NCBI GenBank assembly: GCA_002435755.1
Contig: DIYH01000030.1
Location: forward strand, 75,487 to 139,486
Reading direction: 5' to 3'
From: Flammeovirgaceae bacterium UBA6059
Lineage (GTDB): Bacteria; Bacteroidota; Bacteroidia; Cytophagales; Cyclobacteriaceae
DNA length: 64,000 bases
Part shown: positions 15,101 to 23,492 of the stretch, piece by piece
How positions within the stretch are numbered: the first letter of the stretch is position 1
Layout of the letters: each line of letters begins with the position of its first letter
Translations under genes and position numbers: made by a program
The notes under the pieces: generated by a model
The model's database searches: none
What the model saw: the letters and a program-made list of their open reading frames with translations, nothing else
Told to the model about the DNA's origin: nothing

Positions 15101-17791
15101 TTAGATTTCATAATTAAGATTAGGGGCGAGCCATTTCTCGGCTACCGCCAATTCCATATTCTTTCGTTGGGCATAGTCGGCCACCTGGTCCTTTTCTATT
15201 TTTCCTAGTCCGAAGTACTTTGATTCCGGGTGGGCAAAATAGAACCCACTCACAGAAGAGGCGGGATACATTGCAAAGGACTCTGTGAGGCTTATGCCGG
15301 TATTCTTCTCCACTTCGAGTAAGTCAAAGAGGACCCGCTTCTCTGTATGATCAGGACAGGCAGGGTAGCCCGGAGCTGGGCGAATTCCCTGGTATTTTTC
15401 TCTGATCAATTCCTCATTTTCAAGGGATTCTTCAGAGGCATATCCCCAAAGCTCTTTTCTCAACTTGGCATGCATCAACTCAGCAAACGCCTCCGCCAAC
15501 CGATCAGCCAATGCCTTAACCATAATCACATTGTAGTCATCATGCTCAACTTCGAACTTCTCGATCATCTGCTCAATACCTATTCCGGCTGTAACTGCAA
15601 ATCCTCCCATGTAATCTGGTTGGTTGGCATCTATTGGCGCAAGAAAATCTATTAAAGACAGGTTAGGCAAGTTGCTGGCCTTTTTTCCTTGTTGTCTAAG
15701 AAAATGGAACCTTGTGATCTCCTCCTTTCTTTCCTCGGACTTCCAGATCACGGCATCTTCCCCATCAGCATTGGCTGGATATATTCCAACCACCGCTTTA
15801 GCGATGAGTGACTTGTTCGCAATGATATCGTCCAACATTGCGGTAGCGTCATCGAAAAGCTTTTGTGCTTCATCTCCGATGACCGGGTCTTTTAAGATTT
15901 TCGGGTACTTACCTTTGAGCATCCAGGTCTGGAAGAAGGGTGTCCAGTCAATGTAGTGCCTGATTTCCGATAGGTCATAGTCGTCGAAAACTACATTACC
16001 GGTAATCTTAGGTGCAACCGTAGGCTGTCCTGACCAGTCGATCCTGGCTCTGTTGCGCTTAGCCTCAGTAAAGGAAACATAATTCTTATCCTTCTGTCGA
16101 CTTTGGTGGGATTCTCTTAAGTCAGCATACTCAGTCTTGATCTTGCTGGCAAAGTCTTGCCTCGATTCTTTGCCCATCAGCTCACCAGCAACCGGTACGC
16201 TCTTGGAAGCATCCAATACGTGTACCACAGATCCGCTGTAAGAGGGTGCAATCTTCACTGCGGTGTGAATGCGCGACGTAGTTGCACCACCAATCAATAA
16301 GGGTGTATTCATACCTCTACGCTCCATCTCTTTAGCTACATGCACCATCTCATCAAGAGAAGGTGTGATCAAACCACTAAGACCAATGATATCAGCCCCC
16401 TGATTTTCTGCCTCCTCCAAGATCTTCTCAGCGGGCACCATGACCCCCAGATCGATGATATCGTAATTATTGCATGCGAGCACTACTCCGACGATATTTT
16501 TACCAATATCGTGCACATCACCTTTAACCGTTGCTAACAGGATTTTCGCATTCGCCTTTTGATCTCCAGCCGCCTTTTTCTCTTCTTCCAGATAAGGCAC
16601 CAGGTAGGCTACTGCCTTTTTCATCACACGGGCGCTCTTTACCACCTGCGGCAGGAACATCTTACCCTCTCCAAAAAGCTCACCTACTACGTTCATACCA
16701 TCCATCAATGGTCCTTCGATCACCTTGAGAGGGCTATTGAGTTGAAGTCTTGCCTCTTCAGCATCATCCTCGATGTAGTCAATAATACCCTTGACCAGGG
16801 CATGCTCCAGACGTTTCTCCAGTGTGTCCTGTCTCCAACTGTCGTCTTTGACTTTTACCTTCCCATCTCCTTTGACCAGTTCAGCATAATCCAGCAACTG
16901 CTCGGTAGCATCAGGTCGCCGGTTTAGCAGGACGTCTTCTACTTTTTCGAGTAGTTCTTTAGGTATCTCGTCGTATACCTCAATCATCCCTGCATTGACT
17001 ATGCCCATGTCCATACCAGCTTTTATACCGTGATATAGGAATGCGCTGTGCATGGCTTCACGTACCACATTGTTACCACGAAAAGAGAAAGAGACATTGC
17101 TGACCCCTCCACTTATCTTAGCGCCTGGGAGGTTTTTCTTTATCCATTCGGTAGCCTGAAAAAAGTCGACGGCATTGTTGTTATGCTCTTCTATACCCGT
17201 GGCAACCGGGAAAATATTGGGATCGAAAATAATGTCCTGAGCCGGGAAACTGACCTTGTCAACCAATAGTCGATAGGCACGCTCGCATATCTCTATTCGA
17301 CGTTCGTAGCTGTCAGCCTGGCCATCTTCATCAAAGGCCATTACGATCACCGCTGCTCCGTATTGTTTGATCTTGCGGGCCTGGTATAAAAATTCCTCTT
17401 CTCCCCCCTTAAGGCTGATTGAGTTAACAACCGCTTTACCCTGCACGCACTGCAAGCCTGCTTCGATGATATGCCACTTGGAAGAGTCGATCATTACAGG
17501 AATTCGAGCGATCTCGGGTTCACTTGCAATCAAATGAAGGAATCGGACCATGGCCTTTTCTCCATCGAGCATACCTTCGTCCATATTGACATCCAGGATC
17601 TGCGCACCACCGCGCACCTGATCAAGGGCTACTTCGAGCGCTTCTTCATACTTATCCTCTCTAATCAGTCGAGCAAAGCGCTTCGACCCGGTGACATTGG
17701 TGCGCTCACCAACATTCACAAAATTTGTATGCTGATCGATGACCAGGGGCTCAAGCCCTGATAGTTTCAGCGGCGGTAACTCTTGTGTCAT
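15101..17791 (-). CDS. metH: Methionine synthase, folate/B12/reactivation subunit
   Basis: The 896-aa C-terminal part of cobalamin-dependent MetH. Domains in order: pterin-binding barrel (GERTNVTGSKRF near residue 30; RGGAQILDVNMDEG near 60), helical cap (about 330-420), B12-binding Rossmann domain with the D-x-H-x-x-G motif DVHDIGKN (near 435) and GLSGLITPSLDEM, and the AdoMet reactivation domain with RPAPGYPACPDH (near 805). The homocysteine-binding domain is encoded by the preceding gene, separated by a single base (TAG-A-ATG). The split is at a natural domain boundary, so this is a two-gene enzyme rather than a frameshift. Confidence 0.95.
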   Translation of the reverse strand: MTQELPPLKLSGLEPLVIDQHTNFVNVGERTNVTGSKRFARLIREDKYEEALEVALDQVRGGAQILDVNMDEGMLDGEKAMVRFLHLIASEPEIARIPVMIDSSKWHIIEAGLQCVQGKAVVNSISLKGGEEEFLYQARKIKQYGAAVIVMAFDEDGQADSYERRIEICERAYRLLVDKVSFPAQDIIFDPNIFPVATGIEEHNNNAVDFFQATEWIKKNLPGAKISGGVSNVSFSFRGNNVVREAMHSAFLYHGIKAGMDMGIVNAGMIEVYDEIPKELLEKVEDVLLNRRPDATEQLLDYAELVKGDGKVKVKDDSWRQDTLEKRLEHALVKGIIDYIEDDAEEARLQLNSPLKVIEGPLMDGMNVVGELFGEGKMFLPQVVKSARVMKKAVAYLVPYLEEEKKAAGDQKANAKILLATVKGDVHDIGKNIVGVVLACNNYDIIDLGVMVPAEKILEEAENQGADIIGLSGLITPSLDEMVHVAKEMERRGMNTPLLIGGATTSRIHTAVKIAPSYSGSVVHVLDASKSVPVAGELMGKESRQDFASKIKTEYADLRESHQSRQKDKNYVSFTEAKRNRARIDWSGQPTVAPKITGNVVFDDYDLSEIRHYIDWTPFFQTWMLKGKYPKILKDPVIGDEAQKLFDDATAMLDDIIANKSLIAKAVVGIYPANADGEDAVIWKSEERKEEITRFHFLRQQGKKASNLPNLSLIDFLAPIDANQPDYMGGFAVTAGIGIEQMIEKFEVEHDDYNVIMVKALADRLAEAFAELMHAKLRKELWGYASEESLENEELIREKYQGIRPAPGYPACPDHTEKRVLFDLLEVEKNTGISLTESFAMYPASSVSGFYFAHPESKYFGLGKIEKDQVADYAQRKNMELAVAEKWLAPNLNYEI

Positions 17792-17792
17792 T

Positions 17793-18800
17793 CTAAACCG
17801 TCTCTAGTTGAGGTATTTCTCTTGGGCTGTATTTGGCAGCAGTAGTAGCGATGGCCTTTATATGGTCCGGAGTGGAACCACAACAGCCTCCTACTATGTT
17901 GACCAAGTTCTCTTTGAGGTATTCCTCCACTTCGGCACTCATTTCCTCTGGTGTCTGATCGTATTCTCCAAACTCATTAGGTAGACCCGCATTAGGATGA
18001 GCGCTTACCAGAAAATCGGACTTCTGAGCGAGCACCTGCAGATAAGGACGAAGCTGCTTAGCTCCAAGTGCGCAGTTAAGACCAACACTCAACAATTCTA
18101 AATGAGAAATTGAGATTAAAAATGCTTCCGTAGTTTGTCCGGATAACGTACGTCCACTCGCATCGGTAATTGTGCCTGACACCATGATCGGATATTGCTT
18201 TCCAACCTCGAAAAATAAATCATCCAATGCCATGAGCGCGGCTTTGGCATTCAGGGTATCAAAGACAGTTTCTACCAAAAAGATATCCACACCTCCTGCC
18301 AACAGTGCTTTAGCTTGTTGGTAGTAAGCTACTTTCAATTCTTCGAAAGTGATAGCACGGTATCCAGGATCATTTACATCCGGAGAGAGTGAGGCAGTTT
18401 TGTTGGTAGGCCCCATAGATCCCGCCACAAACCTTGGCTTGTGAGGCTCTTTCGCAGTGAACTCATCGGCGACCTCTCTGGCTATTCTTGCAGATTCAAA
18501 GTTGATCTTATCCACCATATGCTCAAGGCTGTAGTCTGCCTGCGCTATTGTAGTACCACTAAAGGTATTGGTCTCAGCGATATCAGCACCTGCTTCGAAA
18601 TAGGTGGCGTGAATCTCCTTCAATATCTCTGGTCTGGTAAGACCTAGAAGATCGTTGTTACCCTTAAGGGGTGAGGGGTGGTCTTTTAACTCTGCATTAC
18701 GAAAATCGTCTTCTTCAAGCTTGTATCTCTGGATCATGGTGCCCATTGCACCATCAAGTACCAATATTCTTTCTTTCAGTATTTCTCGAATACTATCCAT
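17793..18800 (-). CDS. metH: Methionine synthase, homocysteine S-methyltransferase subunit
   Basis: The 335-aa N-terminal module of MetH as a separate gene. It begins with the family segment VLDGAMGTMIQRYKLEE and has the zinc-binding cysteines in LNCALG (near residue 238) and GGCCGSTPDH (near 312). It activates homocysteine for methylation by the cobalamin module encoded next. It has a TIM-barrel fold and normal length for this domain alone. It is the first gene after the SAM-I riboswitch. Some Bacteroidota are known to carry MetH in two pieces. Confidence 0.94.
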   Translation of the reverse strand: MDSIREILKERILVLDGAMGTMIQRYKLEEDDFRNAELKDHPSPLKGNNDLLGLTRPEILKEIHATYFEAGADIAETNTFSGTTIAQADYSLEHMVDKINFESARIAREVADEFTAKEPHKPRFVAGSMGPTNKTASLSPDVNDPGYRAITFEELKVAYYQQAKALLAGGVDIFLVETVFDTLNAKAALMALDDLFFEVGKQYPIMVSGTITDASGRTLSGQTTEAFLISISHLELLSVGLNCALGAKQLRPYLQVLAQKSDFLVSAHPNAGLPNEFGEYDQTPEEMSAEVEEYLKENLVNIVGGCCGSTPDHIKAIATTAAKYSPREIPQLETV

Positions 18801-18841
18801 TCATTACTTTTTAAAGTTGGCTTACCAGAAAAAACGTGCGA

Positions 18842-18865
18842 ATAAGTAGAGATCGGTCTACTTAT
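18842..18865 (-). promoter_or_regulatory. Riboswitch expression-platform hairpin
   Basis: A 9-bp perfect stem (ATAAGTAGA / TCTACTTAT, 6-nt loop). Its transcript 5' arm uses the same GATAAG bases that close helix P1 of the SAM-I aptamer, so the two structures exclude each other. A run of six U lies 7 nt further on (18829-18834). It probably acts as the ligand-free alternative structure; the exact off-state fold is not resolved by eye. Confidence 0.6.
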
Positions 18866-18978
18866 CTTCTCCCACTATGTTGGGATAAGGAATTAGCACC
18901 GAAATTCATTCCGTATGATTGGAAAGAAAAGGTTGCTAAGACGTCACTGGGCCTATTCCCTCGGTCTTTCTTGATAAG
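18861..18978 (-). promoter_or_regulatory. SAM-I (S-box) riboswitch
   Basis: The transcript reads CTTATCAAGAAAGACCGAGG at its 5' end, then GGCCC, then GCAACC, then GGTGCTAATTCC, and closes with GATAAG. These are the conserved S-box elements in correct order: P1 strands, kink-turn AGA, GGGA/GGCCC pseudoknot region, GCAACC, and GGTGCTAA-TTCC. Length is 118 nt. S-adenosylmethionine binding is expected to turn off the downstream genes metH (two parts), metF and possibly HMG-CoA lyase. Confidence 0.93.
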
Positions 18979-18983
18979 TGGGG

Positions 18984-19012
18984 CAAATATAGGTAGCTAG
19001 AGCGGATTCAAA
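18984..19012 (-). promoter_or_regulatory. Bacteroidota-type promoter of the met operon
   Basis: On the minus strand TATATTTG (18984-18991) matches the -7 consensus TAnnTTTG. A TTTG at 19009-19012 lies 17 nt upstream and could be the -33 element. Transcription would start about 5 nt downstream, at the first base of the riboswitch. Confidence 0.6.
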
Positions 19013-19077
19013 TAATGATATGATCATTAATCTCAATTATCGATAAGGTTTCAAACCTGACAACAATTCAGAATAGG

Positions 19078-19452
19078 TCAGCTTCTTTTGACTGAATCAA
19101 AATTGGATAGGGGTTCCACATAGTTAATAGAAGGGCGAGATAAGCCTTCTGCGACCTCCGGATATTTCAACAGACTCTTGTGCATTACCTCAATCATATG
19201 CCGATAAATCATATCACCCCAGTCTATAAACTTGACATAACCACCCTGACAATAGCTCTCGGCATGATTAGGACTGCCAGTTATCAAAGATTGTACCCAT
19301 TGCAATACAAGAGAATTGGTCGAACTTTTGAGAATGTTCTTTAGCTATTTCACATGATCCGTAAGTAGAACAATCCTCAACAACTATATACTCGAAATCA
19401 TCAAACGAATAGGCTACTTTCTGTGTATTCGCTTAAGAATACCGCTCAACAT
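19078..19452 (-). pseudogene. Decayed GT2 glycosyltransferase remnant
   Basis: Three stretches in different frames read like the N-terminal third of a family-2 glycosyltransferase. They are: a degenerate start near 19452, then DDFEYIVVEDCSTYGSCEIAKE (shown split as DDFEYIVVEDCS and GSCEIAKE), then GGYVKFIDWGDMIYRHMIEV followed by SLLKYPEVA. In intact enzymes these are the nucleotide-binding EDGSTDGS-type loop and the metal-binding DADD, here IDWGD, so the metal motif is damaged. Stops and frame changes interrupt it near 19425 and 19305, and the C-terminal two thirds are missing. It lies directly after an intact GT2 gene of the same type, suggesting erosion of a formerly larger polysaccharide locus. 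Confidence 0.65.
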
Positions 19453-19499
19453 AGATTGTGCTGATTACTGAAAATGTCTGAGACACAAATTAGAAAAAG

Positions 19500-20486
19500 T
19501 TATTTTCTCTCTTTAGACAAGCCCGAATCATATATAAGGTCCAAGACTACTCTTACTACCAACAAACTGGGCCATATAGTAAAGGCAAGAAGAATCGAAT
19601 TCCAAAGTTTGAATTTAACAGCCTGCTGCACAAAATGACGACAAACCATAAAACTCCACTTATTATCATTATCCTGTCTGTCAGGGCATTGGTCTAAAGC
19701 AGCCAAAAACCGAAGATAACCACTTACTGACTGTGTTCTCAAACTACGTTTCCATCGAAACACTTCATAGTACATCTCATTTTCATTAGTTATCTCAAAG
19801 TAGTCATGATTGAAGTGGCTTCTTGCAATACCATCTGCTATGCTCATCTGATCGTTAAACTTCAGGTTTGTGATCTGACCGGGAGATACTCGATAATAGG
19901 ACAACACATTTGGTAATACATGGAGTTTAGTAAAGCGACTCATCTTAACCCAAAGACCATAATCTTCGGAAGGGAAATACTCAGCTTCGTAAGTAAGGTT
20001 ATGTTGATCAATGAGCCGCTTTCTGAACATGACCGAACCGTGTTGTATCGGCGTACCAAATAATAGGCTAAATCTCAGTGCCGCGTCTTCGGAAAATGTC
20101 TTAATAACTCCCCGCTCATTACCAAACCTTTCTGTAAACGTAGCACATAAACCAACTTCTGGGTTAGCCTGAAGATAGTCATGCTGTACCTGGAGTCTCG
20201 TTGGATGGCAGGCATCATCTGCGTCCATTCTGGCAATCAACTGACCTTGAGCTGCATTAATACCAAAGTTCAGTTGAGCAACAAGACCTTGATTGTAATC
20301 AGAATCAATCAAAACTATCCTGCTATCATCAAATGTTCTTATTATTTCTAGAGTCTTATCAGTAGATCCGTCATTTAGAATTATCAATTCGTAATCTTGA
20401 AAAGTCTGGTCAAGTATCGAACGGATTGCTTCTTCAATATACTCCTCGGCATTGAACGCTGGCATAATGACAGAGATGATAGGCAT
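19500..20486 (-). CDS. Family 2 glycosyltransferase
   Basis: A 328-aa inverting GT-A enzyme. It has the N-terminal ISVIMPAFNAEEYIEEAI, the nucleotide-sugar loop LNDGSTDKT (near residue 37) and the metal-binding ARMDADD (near 86), all intact. The C-terminal 40 residues contain a hydrophobic stretch that may associate with the membrane. It follows the ABC exporter ATPase by 20 nt in the same operon, so it probably builds the exported polysaccharide. Donor and acceptor cannot be predicted. Confidence 0.9.
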   Translation of the reverse strand: MPIISVIMPAFNAEEYIEEAIRSILDQTFQDYELIILNDGSTDKTLEIIRTFDDSRIVLIDSDYNQGLVAQLNFGINAAQGQLIARMDADDACHPTRLQVQHDYLQANPEVGLCATFTERFGNERGVIKTFSEDAALRFSLLFGTPIQHGSVMFRKRLIDQHNLTYEAEYFPSEDYGLWVKMSRFTKLHVLPNVLSYYRVSPGQITNLKFNDQMSIADGIARSHFNHDYFEITNENEMYYEVFRWKRSLRTQSVSGYLRFLAALDQCPDRQDNDNKWSFMVCRHFVQQAVKFKLWNSILLAFTIWPSLLVVRVVLDLIYDSGLSKERK

Positions 20487-20506
20487 GAATTCTTATTGAC
20501 CAATCC

Positions 20507-21271
20507 TCATATGATAATATCGCTCTCTCCAAAGAAATCGTCTAGTTCAGAAATTGATTCATGAATGCTGAAGCCATCCTTATTGAGAAAGAGTATCCTG
20601 TCTGCAAGCTGTTTCACCTGTGTTTTTAGGTGGCTCACGAATACTATTCCGCACGTATTTCTCATTTCGCCGATTTTCTGAAAAGACTTTTGTCTAAACT
20701 CTGCATCTCCAACGGCAAGCACCTCATCCAAAATCAAAAGATCCGGCTCAAAATGAGTTGCAATACTAAACCCCAAGCGTGCCGACATACCCGAGCTATA
20801 CGCTCGAACGGGACTATCAATGAAATCCTCCAACTCTGCAAAGGCTATTATGCTATCTTGCTTTGACCTTATCTCAGGTATAGACATTCCAAGTATCTGA
20901 CCATTCACAAAGAGGTTTTCACGTCCTGATAATATTGGATTAAAACCAGCTTGCAATTCAATCATTGAACCAATACGCCCATATGCCTTTGTTATTCCTG
21001 CCGTAGGTCTGATGATCCCACAAATGATTTTCAATAGAGTACTTTTTCCGACACCATTTCTTCCAGCTATAGCAAGACACTCACCTCTCTTCACTTGAAA
21101 ACTCACGTTTTTTAACGCCCAAAACTCACTGGGTCTCAATCGATCAGAGTTCCCTCCCCGACCAAATAGCTCAGAAAATATGTCTGTTACTCCATAACGT
21201 AAAGAAGAGCGTAGGTCTTTACTGTACTTTTTTGAAATACCTCTTACGTCAACAACAATATCACTCGGCAT
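20507..21271 (-). CDS. Polysaccharide ABC exporter, ATP-binding protein (Wzt/TagH type)
   Basis: A 254-aa ATPase. Walker A is GRNGVGKSTLL (near residue 72), the signature is YSSGMSARLGFS and Walker B is LLILDEVLAVGD. The order of motifs and the KNVSFQVKRGE entry are typical of polysaccharide exporters such as Wzt and TagH. The protein stops after the nucleotide-binding domain, so there is no C-terminal carbohydrate-binding extension. It lies 9 nt after the permease gene and would power export of lipid-linked O-antigen or teichoic-like polymer from the cytoplasm. Confidence 0.92.
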   Translation of the reverse strand: MPSDIVVDVRGISKKYSKDLRSSLRYGVTDIFSELFGRGGNSDRLRPSEFWALKNVSFQVKRGECLAIAGRNGVGKSTLLKIICGIIRPTAGITKAYGRIGSMIELQAGFNPILSGRENLFVNGQILGMSIPEIRSKQDSIIAFAELEDFIDSPVRAYSSGMSARLGFSIATHFEPDLLILDEVLAVGDAEFRQKSFQKIGEMRNTCGIVFVSHLKTQVKQLADRILFLNKDGFSIHESISELDDFFGESDIII

Positions 21272-21280
21272 TATTGAAGA

Positions 21281-22114
21281 TTAATTTCGCTCGATTAGAA
21301 ATGGAATTGAAGCCTTAAGAATTATGTAGAACATTATAAAAAGGAGCGTAAGACTAATGAACATAAGTACGAGTTCTGATAGTCTAGAAGCATCTCCGTA
21401 GATCAACAATTCTCTCGTTATTGACAATACAGGTGTCACAGGATTATACTCATTCACAATGGTAGCCAAACCCTCTTTAGGCTCGGGGTAAACTACAGGT
21501 GTAGCGAGCATCCAGAATGGCACCATCAATTGAATTATTCGACCTACATCCGTATACAGCAAGCCAATTGGTGCCAAAAATAATCCAATTGCTACTCCAA
21601 GTAAGGTAAGGGTAATTAATCCTAGTGGCACAAGCAAAAGTGTCCATGACAGTTCGATAGGGAAAACCAAAAGTGCAAGCATAAAAAGCCCCAACCTGAT
21701 CATTACAGCAAAGTATATTTTCAATATGCCTGAAATGATCATTGCCTCATCCGGGAATTTCACCTTCGATAAAAGAGGTAGATACTTCCGCATTTCTCCC
21801 ATTGGCATGTTCAGAGACTTCACAAAAATGGTCCAGAGCAATGTGGAAGTAAGAACAAATGCCGGGTAAGGCACTCCAGTATCAGAGACATTGACCAGGC
21901 TTGATTGATTAAGGAATACCCAAAGAATGGTCGTAATTATTGGTGGAACCAAGGCCCAAAAGATCCCTATGTAAGATTGCCTATATTCCGCCTTAATGTC
22001 TCTGGAAAACAGCCTCCAACCCAGGCTTCTTGAACTATGAAAGTTATTGACTACTTCTCCAATGTGGGCTTTGGGGCTTACCCTTCTTTTGTTTACTAAG
22101 ACTTTGGCTTCCAT
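21281..22114 (-). CDS. Polysaccharide ABC exporter, permease (Wzm type)
   Basis: An ABC-2 type permease with six predicted membrane segments, including LWTIFVKSL-, GLFMLALLVFP-, LVPLGLITLTLLGVAIG- and LVLMFISLTLLFIMFYIIL-centred helices. The segment FSRDIKAEYRQSYIGIFWALVPP before helix 1 is characteristic of Wzm-like exporters (only its ends are quoted: FSRDIKAEYRQS, IFWALVPP). I chose the ATG at 22114 (277 aa) because a TTG at 22135 overlaps a good promoter element. It pairs with the ATPase 9 nt downstream. Confidence 0.9.
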   Translation of the reverse strand: MEAKVLVNKRRVSPKAHIGEVVNNFHSSRSLGWRLFSRDIKAEYRQSYIGIFWALVPPIITTILWVFLNQSSLVNVSDTGVPYPAFVLTSTLLWTIFVKSLNMPMGEMRKYLPLLSKVKFPDEAMIISGILKIYFAVMIRLGLFMLALLVFPIELSWTLLLVPLGLITLTLLGVAIGLFLAPIGLLYTDVGRIIQLMVPFWMLATPVVYPEPKEGLATIVNEYNPVTPVLSITRELLIYGDASRLSELVLMFISLTLLFIMFYIILKASIPFLIERN

Positions 22115-22132
22115 AGCTGGACTAGTAAGTCG

Positions 22133-22160
22133 CAAATGTAGAATAGTTCATCAAGCACAA
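22133..22160 (-). promoter_or_regulatory. Promoter of the polysaccharide exporter operon
   Basis: The minus strand reads TACATTTG (22133-22140), matching TAnnTTTG, with a TTG at 22158-22160 17 nt upstream. Transcription would start near 22128, 14 nt before the chosen ATG. The remaining intergenic stretch to 22391 shows no other signal. Confidence 0.5.
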
Positions 22161-22391
22161 CTTATCATCTCTCTTCATTTAAATATTATAGCTCTTCAAA
22201 ATGAAAGTAGCATCAAACTTAAAATTTGATGCGTTCGCCCACAAAACTGTCTTTATTAATGGTATAAGGTCCAAGTGAACCCAATCTTACACTCTCCATA
22301 GAGAACCTAAACTTTAGAACCACACTATAAGACTATCAGTTATTATCCACCATTGCATTAGTACAGTGGAGCAACAAATGTTATATGTTTC

Positions 22392-23309
22392 TTATGCAAG
22401 CTCAAAGACGTTTTCGTAACTAATGCTAATACTCTTCAAAGGGTCTTCTGACTGATCTTGCTCCACAAAGAAATGCGTCATTCCAGACTTGTCTTTGTTG
22501 GCAAAGATCGTCTCGAAATCAATGACTCCTGTTCCGACTTCAGCAAATCTCTGTTCCGGGGTATCATCCATATCCTTGACATGCCAGAGTGGTGTGCGAC
22601 CAGGATACTTCTCAAAAAAGGCTATAGGATCATATCCAGCCTTAGTGATCCAGTACAGATCTAGTTCCATTTTTACCAACTCGGGATCAGTATTATCCAA
22701 GATGTAATACATAGGAAGTATCTCTTCCATCTCGACAAACTCAAAATCATGGTTATGATAGCAAAGCTGCATGCCTGCGGCTTTTACCACCTCACCAGCT
22801 TTATTGAGCATTTCCGGTAGGGCCTTATAATGCTCAAGAGAACGTTCATCATCACGTAAGTATGGCATGACCATATACTTCTGACCAGCTAAGGCAGCAT
22901 GGTCCACAGCTTGCTGCCAGCCGTTGGTCATAGAACCTACGATTTCTGGCTGAGTACGTCCGGTTGGGTGATGACTACTTATTGGGGTCAACCCATACTT
23001 CGATAGCATTTTATAGAAATCTTCAGCTGCCAGACCAAAGTATTGGCCATTGTCATAGCTAAAAATCTCCACTTGATTGTAACCCGTGTCAGCCACAGCC
23101 TTCATTGTGGCTTCCAGGTCCTCAGCGATCTGATTTCTTACAGTGTAGATCTGAAGCCCAATATCTTTTTCTGTAGGTTGTTGAACAGCTTCTACTGGTG
23201 CTGGTGTTTGAGTCTCTTCCTTCTTGGCTGAAGGAGCACAACCAGGAACCAGCGCCATACCAGCTGTAGCCAATCCTGTTGTTCTGATAAATATTCTTCT
23301 TGTCTTCAT
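22392..23309 (-). CDS. Tat-exported lipoprotein, sugar isomerase/epimerase-like TIM barrel
   Basis: A 305-aa protein. The N-terminus is TRRIFIRTTG (twin-arginine motif), a short hydrophobic stretch and the lipobox VPGC at residues 22-25, followed by a low-complexity linker rich in Pro, Glu and Thr. So it is probably exported folded and lipid-anchored. The remaining domain is an AP-endonuclease-2/xylose-isomerase-like barrel: EIFSYDNGQ near 77, CYHNHDFEF near 190, ELDLYWITKAG, HVKDMD and FVEQD supply the usual metal ligands. It is found with cytoplasmic homologue, dehydrogenase and permease genes in a sugar-utilisation cluster. The substrate is unknown. Confidence 0.88.
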   Translation of the reverse strand: MKTRRIFIRTTGLATAGMALVPGCAPSAKKEETQTPAPVEAVQQPTEKDIGLQIYTVRNQIAEDLEATMKAVADTGYNQVEIFSYDNGQYFGLAAEDFYKMLSKYGLTPISSHHPTGRTQPEIVGSMTNGWQQAVDHAALAGQKYMVMPYLRDDERSLEHYKALPEMLNKAGEVVKAAGMQLCYHNHDFEFVEMEEILPMYYILDNTDPELVKMELDLYWITKAGYDPIAFFEKYPGRTPLWHVKDMDDTPEQRFAEVGTGVIDFETIFANKDKSGMTHFFVEQDQSEDPLKSISISYENVFELA

Positions 23310-23492
23310 GAGTTTGGATCGTTAGGTAATTCTCTAATCTAAGTATTTCTGAACCACTCTGCATCCCCAAGATCTTGTAAGAATACATCCATGGTATCTC
23401 GATGTTCAAAAGTCAGGTTTTTCAGTCAACATGAACTGTAGTGATAGTTATAAGGTAGAATCTAATGATCTTAATTTGATCATATTGATTGC

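Noticed and set aside
17789..17795. Frameshift splitting metH
   Set aside because: The break falls at a domain border with a proper stop and start (TAG-A-ATG), both parts are complete, and two-gene MetH occurs in this phylum.
19078..19305. A separate 75-aa gene
   Set aside because: Its sequence matches the middle of a GT2 enzyme with a broken metal motif and upstream fragments in another frame, so it is treated as part of a pseudogene.
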